Shown here in pieces: positions 52,794-63,379 of a DNA stretch of 64,000 nt. Origin of the DNA: Closterium sp. Naga37s-1 (Eukaryota > Streptophyta > Zygnematophyceae > Desmidiales > Closteriaceae); contig CANJKZ010000774.1 of NCBI GenBank assembly GCA_947471745.1, forward strand, positions 2,400,001-2,464,000, given 5' to 3'. The position numbers and the translations under genes are program-made. Position 1 is the first letter of the stretch. Each line of letters begins with the position of its first letter. The notes beneath the pieces were generated by a model, which saw only the letters and a program-made list of their open reading frames with translations, searched no databases and was not told the origin of the DNA.

Positions 52794-55602
52794 TGAGTCT
52801 GTCCTCCCTGGTACTGTGCCTGCTGAGGCCTTGCACACCTTCACACTTGACTCAAGTGCCTCACGCTGTTTCTTTCGCGACAGCACCACCCTCACTCCTC
52901 TCTCTGCACCTGTACCGGTCTGGCTTGCTGACCCCTCCGGGGGCCCAGTCATTGCCCGTGCCTCCACTGTTCTCCCGTGTCCAGCGGTTCCGTCCGGCTC
53001 CCTGTCTGGTCCTCACCTCCCCTCGTTCTCTACGAACTTGGTGAGTACCGCTGCCCTCCAGGATGCGATGGTCACTACCACCGCTCCTGGGGGTCAGTGT
53101 GTGTCGATCTGCACGTGTGCCCAGACGGGCCGTCACCTGGCCACGTTCACTCGTCGGCCAGGGTCGACTCTGTACACACTGGCTACTGAGCCTACTCACG
53201 TAGCTGCGTCAGCCCAGGTGTCCGCGTCAGTTCATGTAGCACCCCCTTGCTCGTGTCGCCTCCTGTCGCACCAGACTCTTCTGTGGCACCACCGACTTGG
53301 TCACCCTTCTCTGCCACGCCTTCGTGGCATGCACTCTCGCCTCCTTGTCTCTGGTCTCCCCAGGTCTCTGCCTCCCCTCCCACCCTCGCCTGCTCCGCCC
53401 TGCCTTCCTTGCGTCGAGGGGCGGCAGCACGCCGCTCCTCACTCCTCGTTCCCCCCGACGACAGCTCCCCTGCAGACTCTCCACATGGACGTGTGGGGCC
53501 CCGTCCGCGTCACTAAACAGGGCAGCGAGCGCTACTTTCTGCTGGTCATTGACGACTGCACGCGGTACACCACGGTCTTCCCCTTGCGCAGCAAGGGTCA
53601 GGTCGTTGATGTCTTGATCCCTTGGATCCGTGCAGTACGTCTCCAGCTCCGCGAGCGGTTCCAGCAGGACCTTCCTGTCATGCGTCTGCACTCTGACAGA
53701 GGTGGTGAGTTCTCCTCCGACCTCTTGCAGGACTTTTGTCTTGAGGAGGGCATTATCCAGTCGTTCATGCTTCCGGACTCCCCTCAGCAAAATGGGATTG
53801 CAGAGCACTGCATTGTCTTAGTCATGGAGGTCGCTCGTACCTCCATGATCCATGCGGCTGCTCCCCATTTTCTGTGGCCGTTTGCGGTTCGGTATGCTGC
53901 GCATCAGCTCAACCTCTGGCCTCGTGTCTCCTTGCCGGAGACCTCGCCCTCACTGCGTTGGACGGGGAAGGTTGGCGATGCGTCGGTGTTCCGGGTCTGG
54001 GTTTCTCGTGCCTTTGTCCGTGATACGTCCACGGACAAGCTCTCCGCTCGCGCCATTCCCTACGTCTTCCTTGGCTTTGTCCCTGACGCGCCTGGCTGGC
54101 AGCTTTATCACCCTACCTCGCGCCATGTCCTGCCCTCTCAGGATGTCACGTTTGACGAGTCGGTTTCCTTTTACCGTCTCTTCCCCTACCGCTCTGCCCC
54201 TCTCCCTCCCCCGCCGCTCTTCCTTGCTTTAGGTCCCCCTCCGGTAGACCCCCTCCCTCCTAAGGGTCCTGCTCCCTCAGGTGTCTCTCAGGTAGACCCA
54301 CCCCCTGGTGCTGTGCCTGGTGAGGTAGCTGTAGACTCATGTGGTGCTAGAGGTACTGCGTCTGGGGGTGCTGAGTCTGGGGGTGCTGAGCCCAGAGGTA
54401 CTGCCTCTTCTGGGGGTCCTGCGGGTGTCTCGCCCCGGCTGTCTCCCCGGCCGGAGCCGCTCTCTCCGCAGCAGCTACGCAAGTGGCTTACTCGTCGCGC
54501 CCGCCTTCGGAGTGGAGCTGCAGGAGCTGGTGACTCTGCTGCTAGAGACGCTGGAGCTGGAGGTGCTGCGTGCGCTGGTGTTTCTGCTGGAACTGGAGGT
54601 CCCGGAGGTGCTGGTCCTACTGGTCCTGGAGGTGCTCGTACTGGAGGTATTGGAGCTGCCGAGGTTGGTGGTGCCGGAGGTGCTGGTGCTGGAGCTACTG
54701 GAGCTGGAGGTGCTGCAGGCGTTGGAGCTGGAGGTGCTGCAGGAGTTGGAGCTGAAGGCGCGGGTGCTGGTGCTCCTGGAGGTGCTGGAGCTGCTGGAGC
54801 TGGTGGTACTACTGACGTTGGAGCTGGAGGCGCTGGACCTGGAGGTGCTGGTGCTGGTTCTGGAGACACTGGGTGACCGCGACCGTACTCCGTTCCCCAA
54901 CTTCAGCAGGTTCTTGGTCCCCCGTCTTCTACTGGCCTTCCTCCTCCTTTCCTGTGTCCACCCCCTGACCAGTCACAGCCGCTGCTGCAGTCAGCCGCCC
55001 CGCTGCCTGCTCCTGCTCCCTACACTTCGCAGACTGGCGGTCGTAGAGAGCGTCGTGACCCTGAGTCTCGTCCTGCCTCGCCTGTTCGCACTAGTCGTCG
55101 CGTTCCTCATCCGCATCCTCCTCCTGTCCCCGGCACACACGCTATGGCACCTTGTCCTTCCTCTGTTCCCCTGCGTGTTCCTCTTCCTGCTCCTCCTGAG
55201 TCCTCTCTTCCTGCCGTCCCTGACCCTGAGTCTGACCGTGCTCATGCTGCCAGTCCCACTGTCTCTCGTCTCCTCGCCACTGTTGTCACTGACCCTTCTT
55301 TTGAGTCCACTGCTGCGTCTGCCCTTGTTGCTAAGCTAGTTGACTTTGCTGCTACCTGTCGTCTAGACTACGCCACTGCTCTTGTTGCCGAGACTGAGTC
55401 TGCCGGTCCTCCCTCCATCGGGGGTGAGTGTGCTCTTGGCACGGACGTCCTTGAGGACAGGCAGGAAGACTTTGAGTGTCTTGCAGCTGCTGTACCTCGT
55501 TTCGCTTCCATGCTGCTTGCCCTTGAGGGAGACCCGGATGCACCAGACATCCCGACCCCACGCTCTTACGCAGAGGCGATTACGGGTCCTTACTCCTCTT
55601 AG
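52794..55602 (+). pseudogene. element E protease, integrase and linker
   Basis: Open frame to 54876: protease LDSSASRCFF (DSGA changed to DSSA), HHCC (LLWHHRLGHPS, CLPCVEG), HMDVWGP, HSDRGGEF and PQQNGIAEH, so the integrase acids are kept. The C-terminal domain VFRVWVSRAFVRD and a short GGAES array follow (only about three units, against ~15 in H), then Gly/Ala repeats. TGA at 54874-54876 and a shift lead to the pre-RT segment (SRLLATVVTD, ECALGTDVL, DIPTPRSYAEAI) ending in TAG at 55600-55602 in place of CAG. Confidence 0.84.
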
Positions 55603-57086
55603 TGGCAGGCAGCCATGGATGCCGAGATGGCATCCTGGAAGTCCACAGGCACCTACGTCGATGAAGTTCCCCCGTCTCGGGCGAACATATTGAAGCGGCA
55701 TGTGGATTTTCAGGGTGAAGCGGCCGCCGGGTTCTCCGCCTGCCTTCAAGGCGCGCTACGTTGCTAGAGGCTTTAGTCAGCGATAGGGGGTAGACTACTT
55801 TCAGACCTTCTCCCCCACCCCGAAGATGACTACTATTCGGGTGTTTTTGCACGTTTCTGCTCAGCGTGACTACGAGTTACACTCTCTGGACTTCAGTACA
55901 GCGTTCTTGCAGGGCAGCCTGCACGAGGAGATCTGGCTGTGCCGCCCACCTGGCTTCACTGGGTCGTTTCCTGCAGGTACCCAGTGGAGCCTCCGGCGGT
56001 CAGTCTACGGTCTCCGCCAGGCTCTTCGTGAGTGGCACGTCACACTGAGGACTACACTGCTGGCCCGTCGCTGTTTCTACACACCGACACATCAGTGCCA
56101 CCGTTCTACGTCCTCGTGTACGTCGACGACCTCGTCTTCACCACTGCTGACACTGAGGCAATGACCCTTGTGAATTCCGAGCTGCAGAAGAGACACACTT
56201 GCATTGACCTGGGTGAACTGCGCAGCTATCTTGGCTTGCAGATCACCCGGGACAGAGCACGGCGCACCATCACACTGACTCAGTCACACATGGTGCAGCA
56301 GGTCCTTCAGCACTTCGGCTTCCAGTTCTCCTCGCCACAGCCCACTCCTCTGTCTACCAGCCACTCGCTCTCAGCTCCACCTTCGGACGAGTCCGTAGAG
56401 CCGAGTGGTCCGTACTCAGAGCTTGTGGGTTGCCTCATGTACCTGATGACGTGCACACGACCTGACCTTGCGTACCCTCTCAGCCTTCTGGCTTGCTACG
56501 TGGCTCCCGGTAGGCACCGAAAGGTGCACTTGGATGCTGCAAAGAGGGTACTGCGTCGGGGCATGGGGCTCGTGCTTGGAGGACGGGGTCCAGTTCTCTC
56601 ACTGGTCATGCAGACGCTTCTTGGGTTGACGACTCAGCTACGCAGCGGTCGTCACAGGGTTACACCTTCAGCCTCGGTTCCGGCTCCGTTTCTTGGCGGT
56701 CTACCCGCTCGTCTTCGATTCTCAGCTCCGGTTGTGAGGCTGAGATCTACGCAGGGGCCATGGCTGCACATGAGCTACGCTGGCTCACCTACCTGCTGAC
56801 TGACTTGGGAGAGCAGCCTCGTTCGCCTGCAGTTCCGTACGTAGAAAACAAGGCCATGATTGCCTTGTGTCAGGAGCACAAACTGGAGCACAGAACGAAT
56901 CACATCTCTCTGCGATACTTCTTTGCTCGTGAGTTGCAGCAGCGTGGCCAGCTTCGTCTTGCGTACGTGGCCACTCGGGCCAACAGTGATGATATATTCA
57001 CCAAGGCACTTCCGCCTGGTGATCATCAGCGCTTCTCTACTGTGTTAGGCCTTGTGCCTACTTTGCCTCACTTGCTCACTTCTTGA
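55603..57086 (+). pseudogene. element E reverse transcriptase and RNase H
   Basis: WQAAMDAEMAS and KSTGTYVDEV, a shift near 55690, FKARYVARGFS, TAG at 55784-55786 (CAG to TAG), TTIRVFLHVSAQRDYELHS and FLQGSLHEEIW. A deletion near 56060 joins RTTL to LARRCF out of frame. The next frame has YVDDLVFTTAD, LGLQITRD and AYPLSLLACYVAPG, then deletion and shift near 56555-56600. RNase H 56760-57086 has YVENKAMIAL (YVDNKAM with Asp to Glu) and DDIFTKALPPGDHQ, ending TGA. At least four lesions. Confidence 0.84.
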
Positions 57087-57312
57087 CTTTGCTTGTACTG
57101 TGATCTCTATATATACCTGCATGCTTATACTTGTTAGGGTATGATCACTGTATTGTTTGTGCTCTTTATATAACACTGCATGTGAACTGGCCTTGTGGCC
57201 CTTTGCTTGTGCTCGGACTGTGTGGTGACTTTGTGATCCACCCTGAGCTTGCTTTGCTTTTCTTGATTGGTCTTGTGACCACTATTTCTTCCCCACTTTC
57301 CCTATGTGGGTG
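57087..57312 (+). other. element E 3' UTR and polypurine tract
   Basis: 226 nt, same block as in A. It contains TTTATATAA at ~57167-57175. The polypurine stretch is CTATGTGGGTG, with a T interrupting the G run. Confidence 0.68.
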
Positions 57313-57459
57313 TGTCAGAACATTATATTGCGTACTTTGTGTAGGCTATAGTGGGGTAGCCCATAAGGGGTACCGTCAAGAGAATGAACGAGAATGAATG
57401 AACTAGCAAAGAGTTGGGTACAAGTACTAACCCTAATTAAGCAATATAACATTCTGACA
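57313..57459. repeat. scrambled 3' LTR of E joined to the remnant of the D LTR
   Basis: 57313-57374 is the first half of an LTR in plus orientation, ending GGGGTACC. 57375-57438 is the second half in inverted orientation (GTCAAGAGAATGAACGAG to CCCTAATT). 57439-57459 is the end of a minus-strand LTR (GCAATATAACATTCTGACA). The breakpoints lie in the GGTAC/GTACC inverted repeats of the LTR hairpin. The sequence after 57459 starts with CTTCA. Confidence 0.7.
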
Positions 57460-57673
57460 CTTCATACTTGCTTACTCTTGCTAAGTTGTGATCAGTGCAC
57501 GTCCTTGCTATTATAACTCTGCATGTGAACTGGCATTGTGGTCGCTTGCTTGTGCTCAGATTGTGTGGTGTCCTTGAGATCCACCCTGAGGTTTGCTTTG
57601 CTTTGTTCTCTTGCTTGACTGGTCTTGTGACCGTCTGTTGTGTTTGCTATCTCCCACTTAGCCTGTGGGGGTG
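57460..57673 (+). other. element J 3' UTR, right part
   Basis: A diverged version of the 3' UTR block (CTCTGCATGTGAACTGGC, GATCCACCCTGAGG, GACTGGTCTTGTGACC), ending in the polypurine tract CTGTGGGGGTG. It starts with CTTCA, which pairs with CTTAA at 6889-6893. It is read as the continuation of 6684-6893. Confidence 0.65.
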
Positions 57674-57802
57674 TGTCAAACTATATGTTTGTGTTCTCTC
57701 TAGGCTATAGTGGGTTAGCCTACAAGTGGTACAATACTTTAGGGTTAGTACATGTACCGAACTCATTCATAGTTCATTCATTCCTGCACAGTGATTCTGA
57801 CA
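57674..57802 (+). repeat. element J 3' LTR (129 bp), diverged
   Basis: TGTCAAACTATATG...GTGATTCTGACA. Clearly related to the other short LTRs, but the inner hairpin arm (AACCC/GGGTT) is lost while the outer GGTAC/GTACC remains. Confidence 0.75.
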
Positions 57803-57906
57803 TACCGGACCATATCACATTTGATATGTTCTTAGCTTGTGTGGGGCAACATACACGCTCACGTCCCTTGGTCAAATCCCCATTTGTGGCATCACACACA
57901 TGATAG
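57803..57906. other. 104-bp spacer, no gene seen
   Basis: Sequence between the LTRs of J and F. It holds an inverted repeat CATATCA/TGATATG at about 57811-57828. The last five bases, GATAG, should be the left target-site copy of F. Otherwise nothing recognised. Confidence 0.5.
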
Positions 57907-58053
57907 TGTCAGAACATTATAGCTTATACATTTGTGTAGGCTGTAGTGGGGTAGCCCATAAGGGGTACAACCCAACTAGGGTTAGTACTTGTACCCAACT
58001 GTTTGCTAGTTCATTCATTCTCGTTGCTTATTCTCACATGGAATCAGAGTAGG
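57907..58053 (+). repeat. element F 5' LTR (132 bp) and primer site
   Basis: LTR 57907-58038 (TGTCAGAACATT...TTCTCACA); the hairpin GGGTACAA/TTGTACCC is present. Primer site TGGAATCAGAGTAGG at 58039-58053 has two changes. The hairpin plus oligo-T found in the other copies is missing here. Confidence 0.8.
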
Positions 58054-59297
58054 TTACTTGGGCCCACCACTTGCAACACTGCGACTACCTCCCAAGGCCC
58101 AGCGCCCCTAGTCCCGCGCCCGGCCTCGTTCCTAGCCCCGCGCCCGGCCCGTCTCTCGCCCGCGCCCAGCCCGTACCTAGCCCCGCGCCCGGCCCGTCTC
58201 TCGCCCGCGCCCGGCCCGTTACTAGCCCGCACCCAGCCCCGTCTCACGCCAGCGCCCGGCCCGTACGTAGCCCACGCCCCGTAGACACCCGCGCCCGGCC
58301 CGTACCTAGCTCGCGCCCCGTCGACACCCGTGCCCGGCTCGTACCTAGCCCGCGCCCCGTCGACACTCGCGCCCGGCCCGTACCTAGCCCGCGCCCCGTC
58401 GACACCCGCGCCCGGCCCGTACCTAGCCCGCACCCCGTCGACACCCGTGCCCGGCCCGTACCTAGCCCGCGCCCCGTCGACACCCGCGCCCGGCCCGTAC
58501 CTAGCCCGCGCCCCGTCGACACCCGCGCCCGGCCCCGTACCTAGCCCGCGCCCCATCGACACCTGCGCCCGGCCCCGTACCTAGCCCGCGCCCCGTCAAC
58601 ACCCGTGCTCGGCCTCGTACCTAGCCTGCGCCCGGCCCCGTACCTAGCCAGCGCCCGGCCCCTTGTTTGGCCCCTCGCCCCCCCCTAGGCCCCTCGGCCC
58701 CAGTTCAGAGCCCCGCGCCCGGCCCCGTACCTAGCCCGCGGCTGGCCCCTTGTTTGGCCCCTCGGCCCCTAGGCTCGGCCTCCTCGCCCCCCCCCCCCCC
58801 CCTTGTTTGGCCCCTCGGCCCCCTAGGCCCCTCGGCCCCGTACTTGCCCAGCGCCCGGCCCCTTGTTTGGCCCCTCGGCCCCTAGCCTCGGCCCCTAGGC
58901 TCGCCCCCCCCCCTCGGCCCTCGTGTTTGGCCCCTCGGCCCCCCTAGGCCCCTCGGCCCCAGTTCAGAGCCCAGCGCCCGGCCCCGTACCTAGCCCGCGC
59001 CCGGCCCCTTGTTTGGCCCCTCGGCCCCTAGGCTCGGCCTCCTCGGCCCCCTAGGCCCCGTAACTGCCCAGCGCCCGGCCCCTTGTTTGGCCCCTCGGCC
59101 CCGCCTCTCGGCCCCTCGGCCCCTAGGCTCGGCCTCCTCGGCCCTCATGTTTGGCCCCTCGGCCCTCTTGTTTGGCCCCTCGGCCCCCTAGGCCTCTTGG
59201 CCCCCTAGGCCCCTCGGCCCATCGGCCCCTCGGCCCTCTTGTTTGGCCCCTTGGCCCCTTAGCTCCTGCTACTGCTGCTCCTGAGTCCTGCGCCACT
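58054..59297 (+). repeat. element F leader: 39-bp minisatellite and C-rich repeats
   Basis: From ~58270 to ~58620 a 39-base unit (contains GTACCTAGCCCGCGCCCCGT and CGACACCCGCGCCCGGCC) repeats about eight times. 39 is a multiple of three, so long Pro/Arg-rich frames stay open by chance. Units of TTTGGCCCCTCGGCCCCTA type follow to ~59250, resembling the second half of the A leader. Confidence 0.75.
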
Positions 59298-62021
59298 ATG
59301 GCATCGCTTAGAGTTCTCCCGTTTGACCCGGAGGGCAGACCTGTAGCATTTGACACGTGGCACGACGATCTGCAACTGTACCTACTGAGCGATAGTAAGG
59401 ACAGTGTCTCACTGTTTGACCACGTGTCCGGTGCCGCTCCAGCCCCTCCCGCCACAGCTGACGTTTCGACTCGTTCCCAGTGGCTGTCTCGTGACGCTAC
59501 TGCCCGCTTGGCCATTCGCAACCACCTGCCCGCGACCGAATGTGCTCACCTTGGCGAGCACAGGAGAGCACAGGCCCTGTACGACGCTGTCGTTGCTCGC
59601 TACTCCTCCCCTGCCACTGCTGCTATTGGCAAGCTGCTACTGCCCTACCTGTTCCCTGAGCTGTCGGCTTTTGCCACAGTAGCGGACCTGGTTACCCACT
59701 TGCGCACTAGCGACGCTCGCTACCGCGCTACCGTCCCTGCTGAGTTCCTTCCCACGAACCAGCCCCCCATGTTCATCACCCTCAACTTCATCGTCACTCG
59801 CCTCCCTGACTCCCTTCGCTCTGTCAGGGACCACTTCCTCACCCTCGACCCCACCTCCCTCACTGTTGACCCCCTCGAGCAGCATCTCCTCGCAGCTGAG
59901 ACTAGTGCAGTTGCTGTAGGTGCTGGTCGTGGCACTCCGCGCTCGCCCTTCTTTGAGGGGTGCTCCCCCTCCCCCCTTTCCCCCTCCTTCGCCTCTACTG
60001 CTGCTGCAGACGTCTCAGATCCTGAGGACGTCGGTGCTGCTTCGACTAGTGCGAAGCGACGCAACAGCAAGGGCAAGGGTGGTCGGGGTAGTGGAGGAGG
60101 CAGCGGTGGTGGTGGAGGTGACAGTGGGAGCGGTAGTGGGGGCGGCGGTAGAGGAGGTGGAGGCGGTGGAGGTGGTGGCGGTGGTGGGACTGGTGGCGGC
60201 GGTGGAGGCTCTGGTGGCGGCGGTGGCGGCAGTGGAGGGAGTGGCGGCAGTGGAGGCGGTGGGACCGGTGGTGGTAGGTCTGGACCTCGGCGCACAGGCC
60301 GTGGTGGTGGTCGGGGCGAGCACCTGCAGCGTCGGAGCGAGACCCAGTTGCCCCAGCAGCTCCGTGAGTGGTTGGTTCAGCGTGGGACGGGTGGGGGTAG
60401 TGAGAGCTGCCCGTACGTCATTCGCACGGGTGTCCGTGCGGGCCAGACATGCGGGAAGTATCACACTGAGCGCCGCTGCTTTGCCCGCCTTGACGACGCC
60501 TGGCGTACTGAGTTTGGTGGCGACGTCGAGCGCCCTCGCTGGGCGCAGTTGCTTCAGTCAGGAGTTCCTATCTTTGACCTAGACTATGATGTTATTATCT
60601 CTGCCATGTATGCTTTGTCTTTTAGTGCTAAGGGTGACTGTTACTGGTGTGTGCCACCTGACCCAGGTATAGCGGCTACTGCTCTAGGTGCTAGTGCGTC
60701 TGGTACTCCCCCTGGTACTGCGCCTGCTGAGGCCTTGCACACCTTCACGTTGGACTCCGGCGCCTCGCGCTATTTCTTTCGTGACAGCACCACTCTCACT
60801 CCTCTCCCTGCACCTGTTCCGGTCAGACTGGCTGACCCCTCTGGGGGCCCGGTCGTTGCCCGTTCCTCCACTATCCTCCCGTGTCCGGCGGATCCGTCCG
60901 GCTCACTGTCAGGTCTTCACCTCCCCTCGTTCTCTACAAACTTGGTGAGTACCGCTGCCCTTCAGGATGCGATGGTCACTACCACCACTCCTGGGGGTCA
61001 GCGTGTGTCGATCTGCACGTGCACACGGACGGGGCGTCACCTGGCTACGTTCACTCGTCGCCCAGGGTCGAGTCTGTACACGCTGGCTACCGAGCCTCCT
61101 CAGGTCGCTGCGTCTACTCAGGTGTCCGCGTCAGGTCAGGTAGCCGCCTCTTGCTCGTGTCGCCTCCTGTCGCACCAGACTCTTCTTTGGCACCACCGCC
61201 TGGGTCACCCCTCCCTGCCACGCCTTCGTGGCATGCACTCCCGTCTCCTTGTCTCTGGTCTCCCCAGGTCTCTGCCTCCCTTACCGCCCTCGCCTGCCCC
61301 GCCCTGTCTTCCTCGCGTCGAGGGGCGGCAGCGCGCCGCTCCTCACTCCTCCTCGTTTCCCCCGACGACTGCTCCCCTCCAGACCCTCCACATGGACGTG
61401 TGGGGCCCAGCCCGCGTCAGTGGACAGGGCCGCGAGCGCTACTTTCTGCTGGTTGTTGACGACTACACGCGGTACACCACAGTCTTCCCCTTGCGCAGCA
61501 AGGATGAGGTCTCTGCTGTCTTGATCCCTTGGATCCGCACAGTCCGTCTCCAGCTACGCGAGCGGTTCGGCCAAGCCCTTCCTGTCCTGCGTCTGCACTC
61601 TGACAGAGGTGGTGAGTTCTCCTCCGACCTCTTGCGGGACTTTTGTCGTGGGGAGGGCATCACCCAGTCGTTCACGCTTCCGGACTCCCCTCAGCAAAAT
61701 GGGATTGCTGAGCGCCGCATTGGCTTAGTCATGGAGGTCGCTCGTACCTCCATGATCCATGCGGCCGCTCCCCATTTTCTGTGGCCGTTTGCGGTCCGGT
61801 ACGCTTTGCATCAACTCAACCTTTGGCCCCGTGTCTCCTTGCCGGAGACCTCGCCCACACTGCGTTGGACGGGGAAGGTTGGCGATGCGTCGGTGTTCCG
61901 GGACTGGGGTTCTCGTGCCTTTGTTCGCGATACGTCCGAGGACATGCTCTCCGCCCGCGCCATTCCCTGCGTCTTCCTTGGCTTTGTCCCTGACGCGCCT
62001 GGCTGGCAGTTTTACCACCCC
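59298..62021 (+). pseudogene. element F Gag, protease and integrase in one frame
   Basis: ATG 59298 (MASLRVLPFDPEGRP). Gag core (RDATARLAIRNHLPATECAHL, FITLNFIVTRLPDSL), Gly-rich tract ~60070-60290, wide knuckle C-X13-C-X3-H-X4-C (~residues 370-394), protease LDSGASRYFF (~484), HHCC region LLWHHRLGHPS with the last Cys changed (CLPRVEG for CLPCVEG), integrase acids HMDVWGP (~698), HSDRGGEF (~767) and NGIAERR (~801), then the C-terminal domain. An indel at about 62025-62045 shifts the frame, which then stops at 62141. Up to there it is free of stops, the best preserved short-LTR Gag-PR-IN in the window. Confidence 0.87.
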
Positions 62022-63379
62022 ACCTCGAATGTCAGAATGTCATGTTCGACGAGTTGGTTCCCTTCTACCATCTCTTCCCCTACCGCTCTGCCCCTCCCCC
62101 GCCCCCGCCGCTCTTCCTTGCTCCCGGTCCACCTCCGGTAGACCCCCTCCCGCCCCAGGGTCCTGCTCCCTCGGGTGTGTCTCAGGTAGACCCTCTCCCT
62201 GGTACTGGGCCTGTTCAGGTAGCTGTCGTCTCAGGTGCTGCTCCAGGTGCTGCATCTGGGGGTGCTGCGTCTGGGGGTGCGAAGCCGGGGGGTGCAGGGT
62301 TTGAGGGTGCTTGGTCTGGGGGTGCTGAGCCTAGGGGTGCTGAGCCTGAGGGTGTTGAGCCTGGGGGTGCTGAGTCGGAGGGTGCGGAGTCTGAGGGTGC
62401 TGAGCCTCGGGGTGCTGTTTTGTCTGGAGGTCCTACTGGTGCTTCGCCGCGACTATCCTCGCAGCAGCTGCGTGAGTGGCTTGTTCAGCGCGCACACCGC
62501 CGGAGTGGAGCTCCCGGAGCTGGCGGGACTGGAGACACTAGAGCTGGAGGTGCTGCTGTTACTACTGGACCTGGCGGTACTGGAGGTACTGCGACTACTG
62601 GTCCTGGAGGTGCTCGTACCAGTGGTGCCGGAGCTGCCGGGATTGGTGGTGTTGGGTGCGCTAGAGCTGGAGACCCTACGGAGCCTGGAGCAGCTGGTGC
62701 TGGAGGCGCTGGAGCTGGAGACCCTACGGAGCCTGGAGCAGCTAGCGCTGGAGGCGCTGGAGCTGGATAAGCTGGAGTTGGAGGCACTAGCACCGGAGGC
62801 GCTGGGACTACAGGAGCTAGAGCTGTTGACCCTAGAGCTGGAGGTGCTGGAGGCACTGTGCGGCCGCGTCCCTACTTCGTTCCCCTGCTTCAGTAGGTTC
62901 TTGGTCTCCCGTCTTCTACTGGTCTTCCTCCTCCCTTCCTATGTCCACCGCCTGACCAGTCGCAGCCGCCGTTACAACCAGCCTCCCCACTGCGTGCTCC
63001 CTCTCCTTACACTGAGCAATTCGGCGGTCTTACAGAGCGTCGTGAGCCTGCATCTCGTCCTGTCTTGCCTGTTCGCACTTCTCGTCGCGCTCCTCGTTCG
63101 CGTCCTCATCCGGTCCCCAGCACGCACACTATGGCACTCCGTCCTTCCTCTGTTCCACTGCGTGTTCCTCTGCCTGCTTCTCCTGAGTCCTCTCTTCCTG
63201 AGGTCCCTGACCCTGCGTCTGACCGCGCTCGTGCTGCCAGTCCCACTGTCTCTCGTCTCCTCGCCACTGTTGTCACTGACCCTTCCTTTGAGTCTGCTGC
63301 TGCGTCTGCTCTCGTTGCTGAGCTGCTTGACTTTGCTGCTGCATGCCGTCTCGACTACACCACTACTCTAGTTGCTTAG
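62022..63379 (+). pseudogene. element F linker and pre-RT segment
   Basis: Frame 62042-62770: FYHLFPYRSAPPPPPP, a GGAEP/EGAES array (~62260-62410), then Gly/Ala repeats including a tandemly doubled AGDPTEPGAA block, ending in TAA at 62768-62770. A third frame, 63065-63379, has the pre-RT part (SRLLATVVTD, VAELLDFAAACRLDY) and ends in TAG. The overlapping Leu-rich frame is a composition shadow. Confidence 0.8.

Larger units (their letters stand above)
50529..57374 (+). mobile_element. element E: short-LTR Copia inserted in the 5' LTR of D
   Basis: 5' LTR 50529-50659, leader, broken gag-pol, 3' UTR, and the first 62 bases of the 3' LTR (57313-57374). GTACC (50524-50528) is the left copy of its probable target duplication. 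Coding resembles H closely, with the same gag TAG and the same protease-upstream deletion, so E and H probably descend from one insertion. Confidence 0.85.

Noticed and set aside
58071-58584. Pro/Arg-rich frames with a 13-residue repeat in the F leader, and similar ones at 9577-10005
   Set aside because: The 39-base unit is a multiple of three and GC-rich, so frames stay open by chance on both strands; they are not joined to the gag ATG.
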